A DNA stretch of 64,000 bases, from positions 1 to 64,000 of the forward strand of contig CAZWVJ010000005.1 of NCBI GenBank assembly GCA_964636865.1, in the 5' to 3' direction. Below the pieces are notes generated by a model. That model searched no databases. It had not been told where the DNA came from and saw only the letters and a program-made list of their open reading frames with translations. Source of the stretch: B1SED10-75 sp964636865. Its GTDB lineage: Bacteria > Bacillota > Dethiobacteria > DTU022 > PWGO01. A program made the translations under genes and the position numbers. Every line of letters begins with the position of its first letter. Position 1 is the first letter of the stretch. This document shows, piece by piece, positions 27,095-35,766 of this stretch.

Positions 27095-30000
27095 ATGTAC
27101 GGTGTCATACTCGCCGGTGGTAGTGGAACCAGGCTTTGGCCGTTAAGCAGGGAACTTTATCCTAAATATCTTTTGCAAGTTGGCTCTCCTCAGAAAGGAA
27201 GTCTATTCGAACAAACAGTATCCCGCCTTAATACTTTGATCCCAGAAGAAAATATCATTGTAATTACCCATGAAAACCAAAAAAGTGACCTCCAGACGGT
27301 GCTGACCCGCAAAAATCTTTCACAGGTAACAGTGTTGGGAGAACCCGAAGCAAAAAATACAGCTGCAGCAATAGCCCTGGCAGCCTGGTATTTGCGTTCA
27401 AAAGACCCTGATTCCATTATGACAGTACTTCCTTCCGATCATTTTGTGGAACCGGAAGAAAAATTTAAAGAACTCCTGGAAAAATCTCGGGACTCCGCCG
27501 AAAATTATGGATTGGTTACTTTTGGCATACGACCCGATTCCCCGGAAACCGGCTATGGTTACATTTATTGCGGGGAAAAACTCAATAATTGGACAAATAA
27601 GGTAGATAAATTTATAGAAAAGCCTGACCTGGAAACCGCCCGTAAATTCATACAGGACAACCGTTATTTGTGGAACAGCGGTATGTTCACTTTTAAGATA
27701 CCCGCTCTTATAGAAGAATTTCACCGTCATCTACCCCAAATGGCAGAAACCATGGACAAAGCAGATTTTAATAATTTTAGCAACATTGGGGAAGTATATC
27801 ATCAATTAGAATCTATTTCTATTGATTATGGCATTATGGAAAAAGCCACCGGAGTTGCCGTTATCCCTGCAGATATTAAGTGGAGCGATGTAGGCAGTTG
27901 GGAATCTTATTACCAGATGTGCCCTCATGATCAAGACAATAATTACCTGCAGGGCAACGTAGTGGATATAGGAAGTTCTAATTCCCTTATCATTTCCACT
28001 TCTCGGCTTATCGGCACTGTTGGATTAGAAAACCTTGCCATAGTCGAGACTGCCGATGCCCTTCTGATTTGCCCCCGCGAAAAAGCACAGGAGGTGAAAA
28101 AGATCACCGAAAAACTTAAGGAAAAAGAAGCTGAAGAAGCCAGCACCCATCGGACTGTTTATCGGCCGTGGGGAAGCTTTACAAACCTTACCGAAGGAAA
28201 AAACTACAAAGTAAAAGTAATTGAAGTATTACCGGGGCAACGTTTAAGTCTTCAACGCCACAAATATCGTGCGGAAAATTGGACAGTCGCCCGAGGAAAA
28301 GCCTGTATCACTCTTGATGATAATATTTATAATCTTGAAGCTGGCCAAAACATTCAAATACCCGTAGGAAGCTTTCACCGCTTAGAAAACAAAGGTGAAG
28401 ACATTGTCCAAGTAATTGAAGTGCAAAATGGCACTTACCTGGGTGAAGATGACATTGAAAGGATATCAGATGATTACGATCGTGTTGATGCAAAAAAAAA
28501 TGAGAATGACAAAACAGACGATAACTCAGAAACAGAAGACTACCTGCAAAAATATTATCAATGGCTTAATCACCCTCACTTGGATGAAGAAACTAAAGAA
28601 GAGCTCAGAGCAATAGCCGAAGATGAAGAAGAAATAAAAAAACGCTTTTCGGGAGAACTTGAATTCGGCACAGGAGGCTTAAGAGGAATAATAGCTGCCG
28701 GAACTAATCGTATGAACCGCTTTGTGGTCCAACGAGCAACACAAGGCCTGGCTAATTATCTCTCTGATACATTTAGTACAGAACTCCATAAAGGAGTAGT
28801 CATTGCTTATGACTCCCGTCGTTATTCCCGGGAATTTGCCGAAAGTACTGCTCTGGTACTGGCAGCCAATGGAATCACCGCTTACCTGTTTGAAAATATG
28901 CACCCCACCCCTGTTCTTTCTTTCGCTATAAGAAAATTAGGATGTTTGGCAGGGGTAGTCATTACTGCCAGCCACAACCCTCCTCAATACAATGGTTATA
29001 AAGTATACACCCGGGACGGCGGACAAGCTGTTCCTGAAGTAACTGATAAACTTACAGATTACATCAATAATGTAGAAATTATAAATGATGTTAAGTTTAT
29101 AAATAAAGAAGAAGCGATAAAAAAAGAATTGCTCCAAAATATTGGGGAGGAAATTGACCGGGATTACCTCGATAATGTCAAATCTCTTTGTGATTATAAA
29201 GGCAAAAAAGATCTCAAAGTCGTTTATACTCCTTTGCATGGAACCGGTTCACCCCTTATTCCCCGCTTGTTAAAAGAACTGGAATATGAGAATGTTTTTT
29301 TGGTCAATGAACAATCAGAGCCGGACTCCGAGTTTCCCACGGTTAAAACACCTAACCCCGAAGAAAGAGAAGCATTATCAATGGCCATAGAGCATGCTCA
29401 ACGCAAAAATGCTCATATTGCCCTGGCCACTGACCCCGATGGAGACCGGGTAGGTTGCGCGGTTCAAGATATAAACGGCAATTATATACTCTTAAACGGC
29501 AATCAAATAGGAGCTTTGCTGGTCAATTACTTGCTTTCCAAACTGCAAGCAAATGGCAACTTATCATCTAATGGAGTGGTTATTAAAACCATAGTCACCG
29601 GAAACATGGGCAAAGCAATAGCAGAATCCTATGGAGTAGAAACTCAAGAAACTTTAACCGGTTTTAAATTTATCGGCGAAAAAATTGAGGAGTTCCAGAA
29701 GGAGAACAAGAAACAATTTCTATTCGGTTACGAAGAAAGTTTCGGTTACCTGGCAGGTACTTTTGTTAGAGATAAAGACGCCTTAATTGCCACAGCATTG
29801 ATAGTAGAAATGGCCGCTTATTACCATGAACAAAATCTTACTTTGCTTGATGTATTGGAAGATCTTTACCAAAATTTCGGCTATTATAACGAAGAATTAG
29901 AGTCAATAGAGCTCACTGAAAGCTCTTCTGCAGAAAAAATCATCGAAAACCTGGCTACCCAAAATATTAAGCAGATCGGCGGCATAGAAATAGCAGAAAA

Positions 30001-30241
30001 AAGAAACTATATATCCGGCATTGCCGTAAATCCGCACACCCTTGAAGAAAGAAAAATGGACTTTCCACAGACCAGCGCTATATTCTTTGAATTGAAAGAT
30101 AATTCCTGGTTTTGCGTGCGTCCTTCGGGAACAGAACCCAAATTCAAGATTTATTACTCTACCATTGGCCAAACCCATAAAGAAGCCCAAGAAAAGATGG
30201 AATCACTGAAAAAAGAAGTTCAGGGCTTACTGCAAACTTAG
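27095..30241 (+). CDS. Fused mannose-1-phosphate guanylyltransferase / mannose-6-phosphate isomerase / phosphohexomutase
   Basis: 1048 aa, ATG after AAAGGAGGAATATTT. Residues 1-340: GDP-mannose pyrophosphorylase with ILAGGSGTRLWPLSRELYPK and PSDHFVE. Residues 350-455: type II mannose-6-phosphate isomerase cupin (YRPWGSFTNL, QRHKYRAENWTVARG, GTYLGEDDIERISDDYDR). After an acidic linker (460-480), residues 482-1048 form a full phosphoglucomutase/phosphomannomutase of PgcA type: ITASHNPPQYNGYK at 620 (phosphoserine loop), DPDGDRVG at 779 (metal), GYEESFGY at 879 and RPSGTEPKFK at 1008. One chain could therefore convert fructose-6-phosphate to GDP-mannose for surface glycans (inference). The reading frame is continuous with no sign of an assembly error. 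The mutase could alternatively prefer glucose phosphates. Confidence 0.93.
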   Translation: MYGVILAGGSGTRLWPLSRELYPKYLLQVGSPQKGSLFEQTVSRLNTLIPEENIIVITHENQKSDLQTVLTRKNLSQVTVLGEPEAKNTAAAIALAAWYLRSKDPDSIMTVLPSDHFVEPEEKFKELLEKSRDSAENYGLVTFGIRPDSPETGYGYIYCGEKLNNWTNKVDKFIEKPDLETARKFIQDNRYLWNSGMFTFKIPALIEEFHRHLPQMAETMDKADFNNFSNIGEVYHQLESISIDYGIMEKATGVAVIPADIKWSDVGSWESYYQMCPHDQDNNYLQGNVVDIGSSNSLIISTSRLIGTVGLENLAIVETADALLICPREKAQEVKKITEKLKEKEAEEASTHRTVYRPWGSFTNLTEGKNYKVKVIEVLPGQRLSLQRHKYRAENWTVARGKACITLDDNIYNLEAGQNIQIPVGSFHRLENKGEDIVQVIEVQNGTYLGEDDIERISDDYDRVDAKKNENDKTDDNSETEDYLQKYYQWLNHPHLDEETKEELRAIAEDEEEIKKRFSGELEFGTGGLRGIIAAGTNRMNRFVVQRATQGLANYLSDTFSTELHKGVVIAYDSRRYSREFAESTALVLAANGITAYLFENMHPTPVLSFAIRKLGCLAGVVITASHNPPQYNGYKVYTRDGGQAVPEVTDKLTDYINNVEIINDVKFINKEEAIKKELLQNIGEEIDRDYLDNVKSLCDYKGKKDLKVVYTPLHGTGSPLIPRLLKELEYENVFLVNEQSEPDSEFPTVKTPNPEEREALSMAIEHAQRKNAHIALATDPDGDRVGCAVQDINGNYILLNGNQIGALLVNYLLSKLQANGNLSSNGVVIKTIVTGNMGKAIAESYGVETQETLTGFKFIGEKIEEFQKENKKQFLFGYEESFGYLAGTFVRDKDALIATALIVEMAAYYHEQNLTLLDVLEDLYQNFGYYNEELESIELTESSSAEKIIENLATQNIKQIGGIEIAEKRNYISGIAVNPHTLEERKMDFPQTSAIFFELKDNSWFCVRPSGTEPKFKIYYSTIGQTHKEAQEKMESLKKEVQGLLQT

Positions 30242-30261
30242 AAAAAGACGGAAGCTATAAA

Positions 30262-30420
30262 GGCAGGGGGACGGTTCTTTTGCCTGCAGAGGCAGAAGGT
30301 AATTAGATGGTTTGAGCATCCCATAGTGAAGCGAAGGACGAATGGAAGGCAATACAACCGTCTCCGAGGCAACACAACCGTCCCCTTGCCTTCTGCCTTC
30401 TCGGGACGCTCATCCTAACC
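30262..30420. repeat. REP/MITE-like palindromic element
   Basis: Copy A (30262-30287) begins GGCAGGGGGACGGTTCTTTT and ends GCCTGC. It recurs in inverse orientation at 30366-30390 (reverse complement GGCAAGGGGACGGTTGTGTT) and, overlapping that, at 30348-30372. Internal segments such as GGCAGAAGG/CCTTCTGCC and AGCGAAGG/CCTTTCGCT can also pair, so the whole about 160 bp can fold into one long hairpin. It sits between two converging genes and has no ORF. The GGGGACGGTT core recalls REP-type repeats spread by Y1 transposases, but no such gene is in the window. Confidence 0.6.
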
Positions 30421-30471
30421 TTTCGCTGTAGTGTTAAAGAGTTTAAAGAAAATATTAATATGTTAATTAGT

Positions 30472-30885
30472 TTAATAAGTAATGCCGTCTACGTCGTTTT
30501 CACCTTCCTCTTCAGGCATTTCAAAAACGACCATAATGCGATTGGGCAAGCAAACAATACTTTCACTGTAATGCTGAATCCATCCTGTATGCGCGCATAT
30601 GCCTCGTGGGCATAATTCTTCATCTATAGGGAGCATTCTTACTTTGCCGTCTTTTATTTGCACCTCGGCTTCGTGTTCATTATCCGGCCCGAAATTTACC
30701 GTTAAGGAGGCTTCTTCCCTATCGGCGAGAGAATATTCTTTTACTAACTCATTATCTACATAAATTTGCACATATTTTTGCTCATGGCCGGCTCCACCTA
30801 CTATATTGTAAAAAAGGCTTCCTATTCCCAACAGGATAAATAAGCCCAGAACAACAGCATCTCCCCAAACCGGTTTCAGCTTCAT
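30472..30885 (-). CDS. NusG domain II-containing membrane protein
   Basis: 137 aa. An N-terminal transmembrane segment (AVVLGLFILLGIGSLFYNIVGG) is followed by an extracytoplasmic NusG_II-type domain with VQIYVDNELVKEYSL, LPIDEELCPRGICAHTGWI and ESIVCLPNRIMVVF. The two CPRGIC cysteines and the later one are typical of this small family, often found near heptaprenyl synthase or FMN-transferase genes, which are absent here. Function unknown. It is transcribed alone, divergent from the TRAP operon. Confidence 0.85.
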   Translation of the reverse strand: MKLKPVWGDAVVLGLFILLGIGSLFYNIVGGAGHEQKYVQIYVDNELVKEYSLADREEASLTVNFGPDNEHEAEVQIKDGKVRMLPIDEELCPRGICAHTGWIQHYSESIVCLPNRIMVVFEMPEEEGENDVDGITY

Positions 30886-31042
30886 AAATTAATTTCACTC
30901 CATTAATGAATATATTTAATCCCTTCATCTTAATGAAATTATCTAATATAATTATACTAAAAATGCCCGTTAGATGATATATTATCTTTACCCTACATCT
31001 TTTTAATAATAATTTTTAAGCAGCTTAAAGGATTTCCATTAC

Positions 31043-31077
31043 AGTGTGTTGAAATATAATGAATATTTTAACGCACT
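31043..31077. promoter_or_regulatory. 35-bp palindrome upstream of the TRAP operon
   Basis: AGTGTGTTGAAATAT (31043-31057) and ATATTTTAACGCACT (31063-31077) match as inverted arms at 13 of 15 positions around AATGA. As plus-strand RNA all 15 pairs form, two as G-U. A TATAAT overlaps its right end (31077-31082). It lies in the 356-base gap (30886-31241) between the divergent NusG_II gene and dctP, so it may be an operator or a leader hairpin; otherwise I see nothing clear in that AT-rich gap. Confidence 0.5.
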
Positions 31078-31241
31078 ATAATCTACTAATAACTACTAAA
31101 AATTAAATAATTTACAATTTATAGTCTCTTTATCGTTTTAGATGGAAAACTTATAAGATAAGATAGAGAGGTGGTGAATTAAAAGCTTTTAATAACTTAA
31201 ATTTAAGTATTATTTTTTTCTAAAAGGAGGGTTTTTTAATT

Positions 31242-32333
31242 ATGAAAACAAAAATTTTATTCCTGGTGCTTATTTTATCATTGGTGCTCATTCCCATAAT
31301 GAGCGGCTGTGAAACAGAAGAAGCGCCGGACGACGAGGCAGGCCAAAGTATTACCCTGGAGTTTGCCACATTTTGGCCGGAGCCGGATTTTCAAGTCTCC
31401 GAGGGGCACCAGAAAATCTGGGCCGATGAAATTAAAAACCGAGTAGAGGAAGAGACCCCTCATACTATTGATTTTCACTGGCACCCAGGCCAGTCGCTCC
31501 TCGAAATGCCTGAATTATACAGTGGTGTTGCCGATGGGGTAGCAGATATAGGAACAACCTGCCCCTCTTATACCCCGGGTGTTTTCCCTGTCACCGAAGC
31601 GTTTGAGCTTCCCGGATTACCTAATGATAATGCCCTGGTAGCCTCAATGACTATCCAGGAAGCTTATAATCAATCCGAACACGTCCAGGAAGAGTATGAA
31701 GATGTTAAAGTTATGCATTTCTGGGCCACCGGTCCCGGGGATTTCATGACCAATACCCGTATTGAATCAGCAGAAGACCTTGACGGTCTTCCTATCAGAG
31801 CTGTAGGCGGTTCAAAACGCTGGGTAGAACGCCTCGGAGCCGACACCGTTGATTTCGGCATGGGTGCCTCCTACGAAAACATAGAACAAGGCGTTGTAGA
31901 CGGGCTCCTTGCTCCCACCGATACGCTCAAAGGTTTTATGTTGGCTGAAGTGACCCAATATATCACCAAGTGTCCACCCGCTTACAATATGGTTTTCATG
32001 AAAGTTATGAACCGGGATACCTGGAACGGCCTTCCCGAGGAAGTACAAGATATTATCGAAGAAGTTAACGCCCAAACCGTGGAAGAATATGGTAAATTGC
32101 GCACAGATCATACAGTTGAAGGACAAGAGTTTGGGGTAGAAGAACACGACATGGAAGTTATCGAACTTGAGGAAGACGAATACCAGCGCTGGTTAGAAGA
32201 AACCGAACCGATCTTAGATGATTACATCGAAGAGCTAAATGAAGAAGGATTGCCCGGAGAAGAAATCATGGATCTGGCCTTCGAAATTGCGGAAGAGAAA
32301 TCTGAAAAATACGGCGATTATGACGAAGAATAA
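31242..32333 (+). CDS. dctP: TRAP transporter solute-binding protein (DctP family lipoprotein)
   Basis: 363 aa, ATG after AAAAGGAGGG. The lipoprotein signal MKTKILFLVLILSLVLIPIM-SGC gives a lipobox Cys near residue 23, then an acidic linker. The DctP fold is seen in LEFATFWPEPDFQVSEGHQKIW and RAVGGSKRWVERLGADTVD with the conserved substrate-carboxylate Arg region (LPIRAVGG), and GVVDGLLAPTD. It captures a carboxylate ligand outside the membrane and hands it to DctQM. The adjacent aryl-CoA genes suggest an aromatic or keto acid (inference). The protein is strikingly acidic, which suits a saline environment. Confidence 0.92.
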   Translation: MKTKILFLVLILSLVLIPIMSGCETEEAPDDEAGQSITLEFATFWPEPDFQVSEGHQKIWADEIKNRVEEETPHTIDFHWHPGQSLLEMPELYSGVADGVADIGTTCPSYTPGVFPVTEAFELPGLPNDNALVASMTIQEAYNQSEHVQEEYEDVKVMHFWATGPGDFMTNTRIESAEDLDGLPIRAVGGSKRWVERLGADTVDFGMGASYENIEQGVVDGLLAPTDTLKGFMLAEVTQYITKCPPAYNMVFMKVMNRDTWNGLPEEVQDIIEEVNAQTVEEYGKLRTDHTVEGQEFGVEEHDMEVIELEEDEYQRWLEETEPILDDYIEELNEEGLPGEEIMDLAFEIAEEKSEKYGDYDEE

Positions 32334-32384
32334 GCACTAAATCCAGCAAGGCGGGAAATTTCGCATATACTCATTAAGTAATTA

Positions 32385-32426
32385 GAAAGGGCTTCCACCA
32401 TTTTCTGCCAAGGTGGATGCCCTTTC
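32385..32426 (+). promoter_or_regulatory. Intercistronic stem-loop between dctP and dctQ
   Basis: GAAAGGGCTTCCACC (32385-32399) pairs with GGTGGATGCCCTTTC (32412-32426) with a single T-T mismatch and a 12-base loop. No T-tract follows, so it is more likely a 3'-end stabiliser or partial terminator that keeps dctP mRNA more abundant than dctQM than a full terminator. Confidence 0.7.
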
Positions 32427-32475
32427 TGATGAAATTGCCAATTCCGCACAAATCAACTACAGGGGGCGGTTACAT

Positions 32476-32973
32476 TTGCTATATATATTTGAAAGATTTG
32501 TTCATTTTTTAAGCTGGCGAGCAGCACAATTAGCCCAATTGGCCATGGTTATTGTAATGGGAATTACCGTCATAAATATAATTATTCGTATTCCATTCCG
32601 GCCCATTGGCGGCGCCGTTGAACTGGTAGAAATGTTCGGCGCAATTATGCTTGGGTTCGGAGTTGCTTATACCGCTCTTGTAAAAGGCCATATTATGGTG
32701 GGGATACTGGTAGATCGTTTTTCTCCGCGCATTCAAGGGGTAATAGAAGCTATTGTTAATGTTATCGCCTTTTTCTTTTCATACATCCTGGCCAGAGAAA
32801 TCTTACTTTTTGCCTATGACAGGATGGAAGCCGGTTATGTAACCGGCCACCTGGATATTCCTATCGCTCCCTCAATTTACCTGGTTGGAGCCGGATTCGT
32901 AATATTCTGCCTGGTAATATTACTGCAATTAATCAAAGCAATAATTACTGTAATAAAAGGGAGTGAAACCTAA
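32476..32973 (+). CDS. dctQ: TRAP transporter small permease (DctQ family), TTG start
   Basis: 165 aa from TTG 32476 with AGGGGG 9 bases upstream. The first in-frame ATG (32413) lies inside the stem-loop and would add 21 residues without family similarity. Four transmembrane segments are visible (LAQLAMVIVMGITVINIII; LVEMFGAIMLGFGVAYTAL; VIEAIVNVIAFFFSYILA; IYLVGAGFVIFCLVILLQL), typical of the 4-TM DctQ partner. The stop overlaps the dctM start (TAATG). Confidence 0.88.
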   Translation: MLYIFERFVHFLSWRAAQLAQLAMVIVMGITVINIIIRIPFRPIGGAVELVEMFGAIMLGFGVAYTALVKGHIMVGILVDRFSPRIQGVIEAIVNVIAFFFSYILAREILLFAYDRMEAGYVTGHLDIPIAPSIYLVGAGFVIFCLVILLQLIKAIITVIKGSET

Positions 32974-34277
32974 TGGATCCCATATACATAGGCATTATTT
33001 CAGTTTTCTTTGTATTACTACTTATTTTTTTTAAAATGCCCGTTGCTTATGTCATGCTATCAGTTGGTATGGCAGGCTTAGCTATTGTCCGATCTCCGGA
33101 AGCAATGTTTTCTCTCTCAAACCAGGCCATTTATAATACTTTTGCCAGTTATTCCTTGCTTGTAGTGCCCATGTTTGTGTGGATGGGCTATGTTGCTTTT
33201 TACTCCGGTTTAAGTTCACGCATTTACGATGCCACCTATAAAGTTATGGGAAGCTTGAAAGGAGGCTTGCTCATGGCCTCTATTGCTGCCTGCACAGCTT
33301 TTGGGGCCATCTGCGGTTCAACTACAGCCACAGCGGCCACAATGAGTACTGTTGCTTTGCCGGAGATGAAAAAATATAACTATGATCGCTCAATTTCCAC
33401 GGCCACTATTGCTGCAGCAGCAATTTTGGGCGTAATGATCCCCCCCAGCGTCATTTTTATTCTCTATGGGGTTTCTGCCGGCGAATCTATTCGCCGGCTT
33501 TTTATGGCCGGAATTTTTCCCGGCTTACTTTTAATGAGCCTTTTCATGCTGGCCGCTTATCTGCAAACTGTTCGCAACCCAAACCTGGCACCTCCCGGAG
33601 AAAGTGTCCCCTGGCGCAAAAAAGCTAAAGCTCTCATTAAGGGGGGAGTCGAGGTTATTATCATTTTCATTGCAGTTATGGGAGGACTTTTCGCCGGATT
33701 TTTTACCCCCACCGAAGCCGGGGCAGTAGGGGTTTTTGCTACTATAGTTGTAGCAGTGCTTAGACGTCAATTAACCTGGCAGGGTTTTATAAATTCCCTC
33801 TCCGATTCGGTGCGCATATCGGCAATGATCATGTTTCTGGTAGCAGCAGCAGCAGTATATGGCCGCTTTCTTGGGGTTACGGGACTGCCAAGGGAATTGG
33901 CTACGTGGACTGTAGAGCTTCCCTTACATCCGGTAGCTATTTTAGGAGTCATCCTCCTTATTTATCTTGTTCTCGGCTTCTTTATTGATGCCCTGGCCTT
34001 AATTTTACTGACCGTTCCAATCTTTTACCCCGTGGCAGTAGAACTCGGTTTCGATCCCATCTGGTTCGGGGTTATTATCGTATTGGCACTTGGCATGGGT
34101 GTTATTACACCACCTGTGGGAGCAAATGTTTACGTGGTCGCGGGGGTAGAAATGGAAACTCCGGTAATGGAAATTTTTCGGGGTATAGGCTGGTATTTGC
34201 TGGCCATCATTATTTGCGCTGTATTATTAACCGCTTTTCCCCAAATAGCCCTTTTCTTGCCCGAACTTTTACATTAA
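32973..34277 (+). CDS. dctM: TRAP transporter large permease (DctM family)
   Basis: 434 aa, about 12 transmembrane segments. Conserved motifs: FKMPVAYVMLSVGMAGL, FGAICGSTTATAATMSTVALPEM, IAAAAILGVMIPPSVIFILYG and the C-terminal GVITPPVGANVYVVAGV. DctM is the sodium-coupled translocation subunit. It is translationally coupled to dctQ by a 1-base overlap. The 160-base gap to the ligase gene contains a TATAAT at 34382-34387 without a good -35. Confidence 0.95.
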   Translation: MDPIYIGIISVFFVLLLIFFKMPVAYVMLSVGMAGLAIVRSPEAMFSLSNQAIYNTFASYSLLVVPMFVWMGYVAFYSGLSSRIYDATYKVMGSLKGGLLMASIAACTAFGAICGSTTATAATMSTVALPEMKKYNYDRSISTATIAAAAILGVMIPPSVIFILYGVSAGESIRRLFMAGIFPGLLLMSLFMLAAYLQTVRNPNLAPPGESVPWRKKAKALIKGGVEVIIIFIAVMGGLFAGFFTPTEAGAVGVFATIVVAVLRRQLTWQGFINSLSDSVRISAMIMFLVAAAAVYGRFLGVTGLPRELATWTVELPLHPVAILGVILLIYLVLGFFIDALALILLTVPIFYPVAVELGFDPIWFGVIIVLALGMGVITPPVGANVYVVAGVEMETPVMEIFRGIGWYLLAIIICAVLLTAFPQIALFLPELLH

Positions 34278-34437
34278 AAATACAAAGCTTAAATATGTGC
34301 TTAACACTTTTATAATTTATGTTAGAATTTTAATAGTTAATAAATGTTGAAAAGGAAACTTACTTTTTTTATGGAAAAAGTTATAATAGAGAGAGTAAAT
34401 TTAAAATAGTAATTTCAGCTAAGGAAAGGAGAACATT

Positions 34438-35733
34438 ATGTGGAATCCTCGTTATGAAAATATGGAAAGACAGCAACTGGAAAAGTTGCAGTTTATCCGT
34501 TTAAAAAACACTTTGGAAAGAGTTAATTTAATGGTTCCCTACTATCACAATCACTTTCAAACCGCGGGAATAGAACCCGGAGATATTAAATCTTTAAATG
34601 ATATCTCTTTATTACCCTTTACTTCTAAAAACGATCTTCGCGATAACTACCCCTTCAGCCTTTTTGCTACCGATCTCAGTGAAGTTGTGCGCATTCACTC
34701 CTCTTCGGGAACTTCAGGTATTCCTACTGTAGTAGGGTACACCCAAAATGACCTGGAAGTTTGGTCCGAATTAATGGCGCGAGCTTTGGTTAGCGCAGGA
34801 GGTTCAAAAGAAGCCGTTATTCATATTGCTTATGGTTACGGTCTCTTTACCGGGGGATTGGGCGTGCATTACGGGGCTGAAAAAATTGGAGCTACTGTAA
34901 TTCCTATCTCCGGAGGGCAAACCAAGCGACAGGTTCGCATGATTAGGGATTTAGGCTCTACTCTGTTGGCATGCACTCCATCTTATGCCATCTTTATTGC
35001 TGAGACTATTGAAGAAATGAACCTCAAACCGGAAGAACTAAATTTGAAGTCCGGCCTCTTTGGGGCAGAACCCTGGTCAAACAATATGCGTCGCATTATT
35101 GAAGATAAATTGCAAATTGATGCTTATGACATATATGGATTAAGTGAAATAATAGGGCCGGGAGTTTCCAGTGAATGTTCCGCCAAAGCCGGACTCCATA
35201 TACCCGAAGACCATTTCATAGCCGAAATTATCGATCCTCAAACTCAAAAAGTGCTTCCTGATGGCTCCACCGGCGAATTGGTGATTACAACTATTACTAA
35301 AGAAACACTTCCCATGATTCGATACCGCACAGGGGACATAACTTCTTTAACCCGGGAAAAATGCTCATGCGGCAGAACACATGTGCGCATGGCCAAAGTA
35401 AGCGGGCGTAGTGACGATATGTTAATAATCAGGGGAGTAAACGTATTTCCTTCCCAAGTAGAAAGTATTCTGTTAGACATTGGCGAAACCGAACCCCATT
35501 ACCAGTTGGTAGTTGATCGAGTAGGTTCGATGGATACACTGGAAGTCAAAGTGGAAGTTTCCGAACAAATGTTTTCAGACCGTATTAAAGGCCTGGAAGA
35601 ACTGGAAAACGTTATTCGCCGGGAAATTGACAACGTGCTGGGTATTTCCGCCGAAGTAAAACTGGTAGAACCCAAAACAATTCAACGCAGTGAAGGTAAA
35701 GCTCAGAGGGTAATTGATCAAAGAAATCTTTAA
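34438..35733 (+). CDS. paaK: Phenylacetate-CoA ligase family protein (first copy)
   Basis: 431 aa adenylate-forming enzyme. N-terminus NPRYENMERQQLEKLQFIRL, P-loop SSSGTSGIPTVVGYT, DIYGLSEIIGPGVSSEC, MIRYRTGDITSLTREKCSCG (Cys-rich turn), and GRSDDMLIIRGVNVFPSQVE at the hinge. It converts an aryl-acetate plus ATP and CoA to aryl-acetyl-CoA, or runs in reverse in fermentation. It heads the gene run paaK-ACT-paaK-iorA-iorB. The real substrate (phenylacetate, indoleacetate or another acid) is not fixed by the sequence. Confidence 0.9.
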   Translation: MWNPRYENMERQQLEKLQFIRLKNTLERVNLMVPYYHNHFQTAGIEPGDIKSLNDISLLPFTSKNDLRDNYPFSLFATDLSEVVRIHSSSGTSGIPTVVGYTQNDLEVWSELMARALVSAGGSKEAVIHIAYGYGLFTGGLGVHYGAEKIGATVIPISGGQTKRQVRMIRDLGSTLLACTPSYAIFIAETIEEMNLKPEELNLKSGLFGAEPWSNNMRRIIEDKLQIDAYDIYGLSEIIGPGVSSECSAKAGLHIPEDHFIAEIIDPQTQKVLPDGSTGELVITTITKETLPMIRYRTGDITSLTREKCSCGRTHVRMAKVSGRSDDMLIIRGVNVFPSQVESILLDIGETEPHYQLVVDRVGSMDTLEVKVEVSEQMFSDRIKGLEELENVIRREIDNVLGISAEVKLVEPKTIQRSEGKAQRVIDQRNL

Positions 35734-35766
35734 TTTTCACTTAAAAAAATGAAGGAGGTTTTTAAA

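Noticed and set aside
27190..27417. ORFs on the opposite strand of the GDP-mannose fusion gene
   Set aside because: They follow from the codon composition of the real gene, have no ribosome sites and match no family.
27095..30241. Fusion as an artefact of a missed stop between two genes
   Set aside because: The frame is continuous through an acidic linker of typical composition, with no internal ribosome site directly before the mutase domain.
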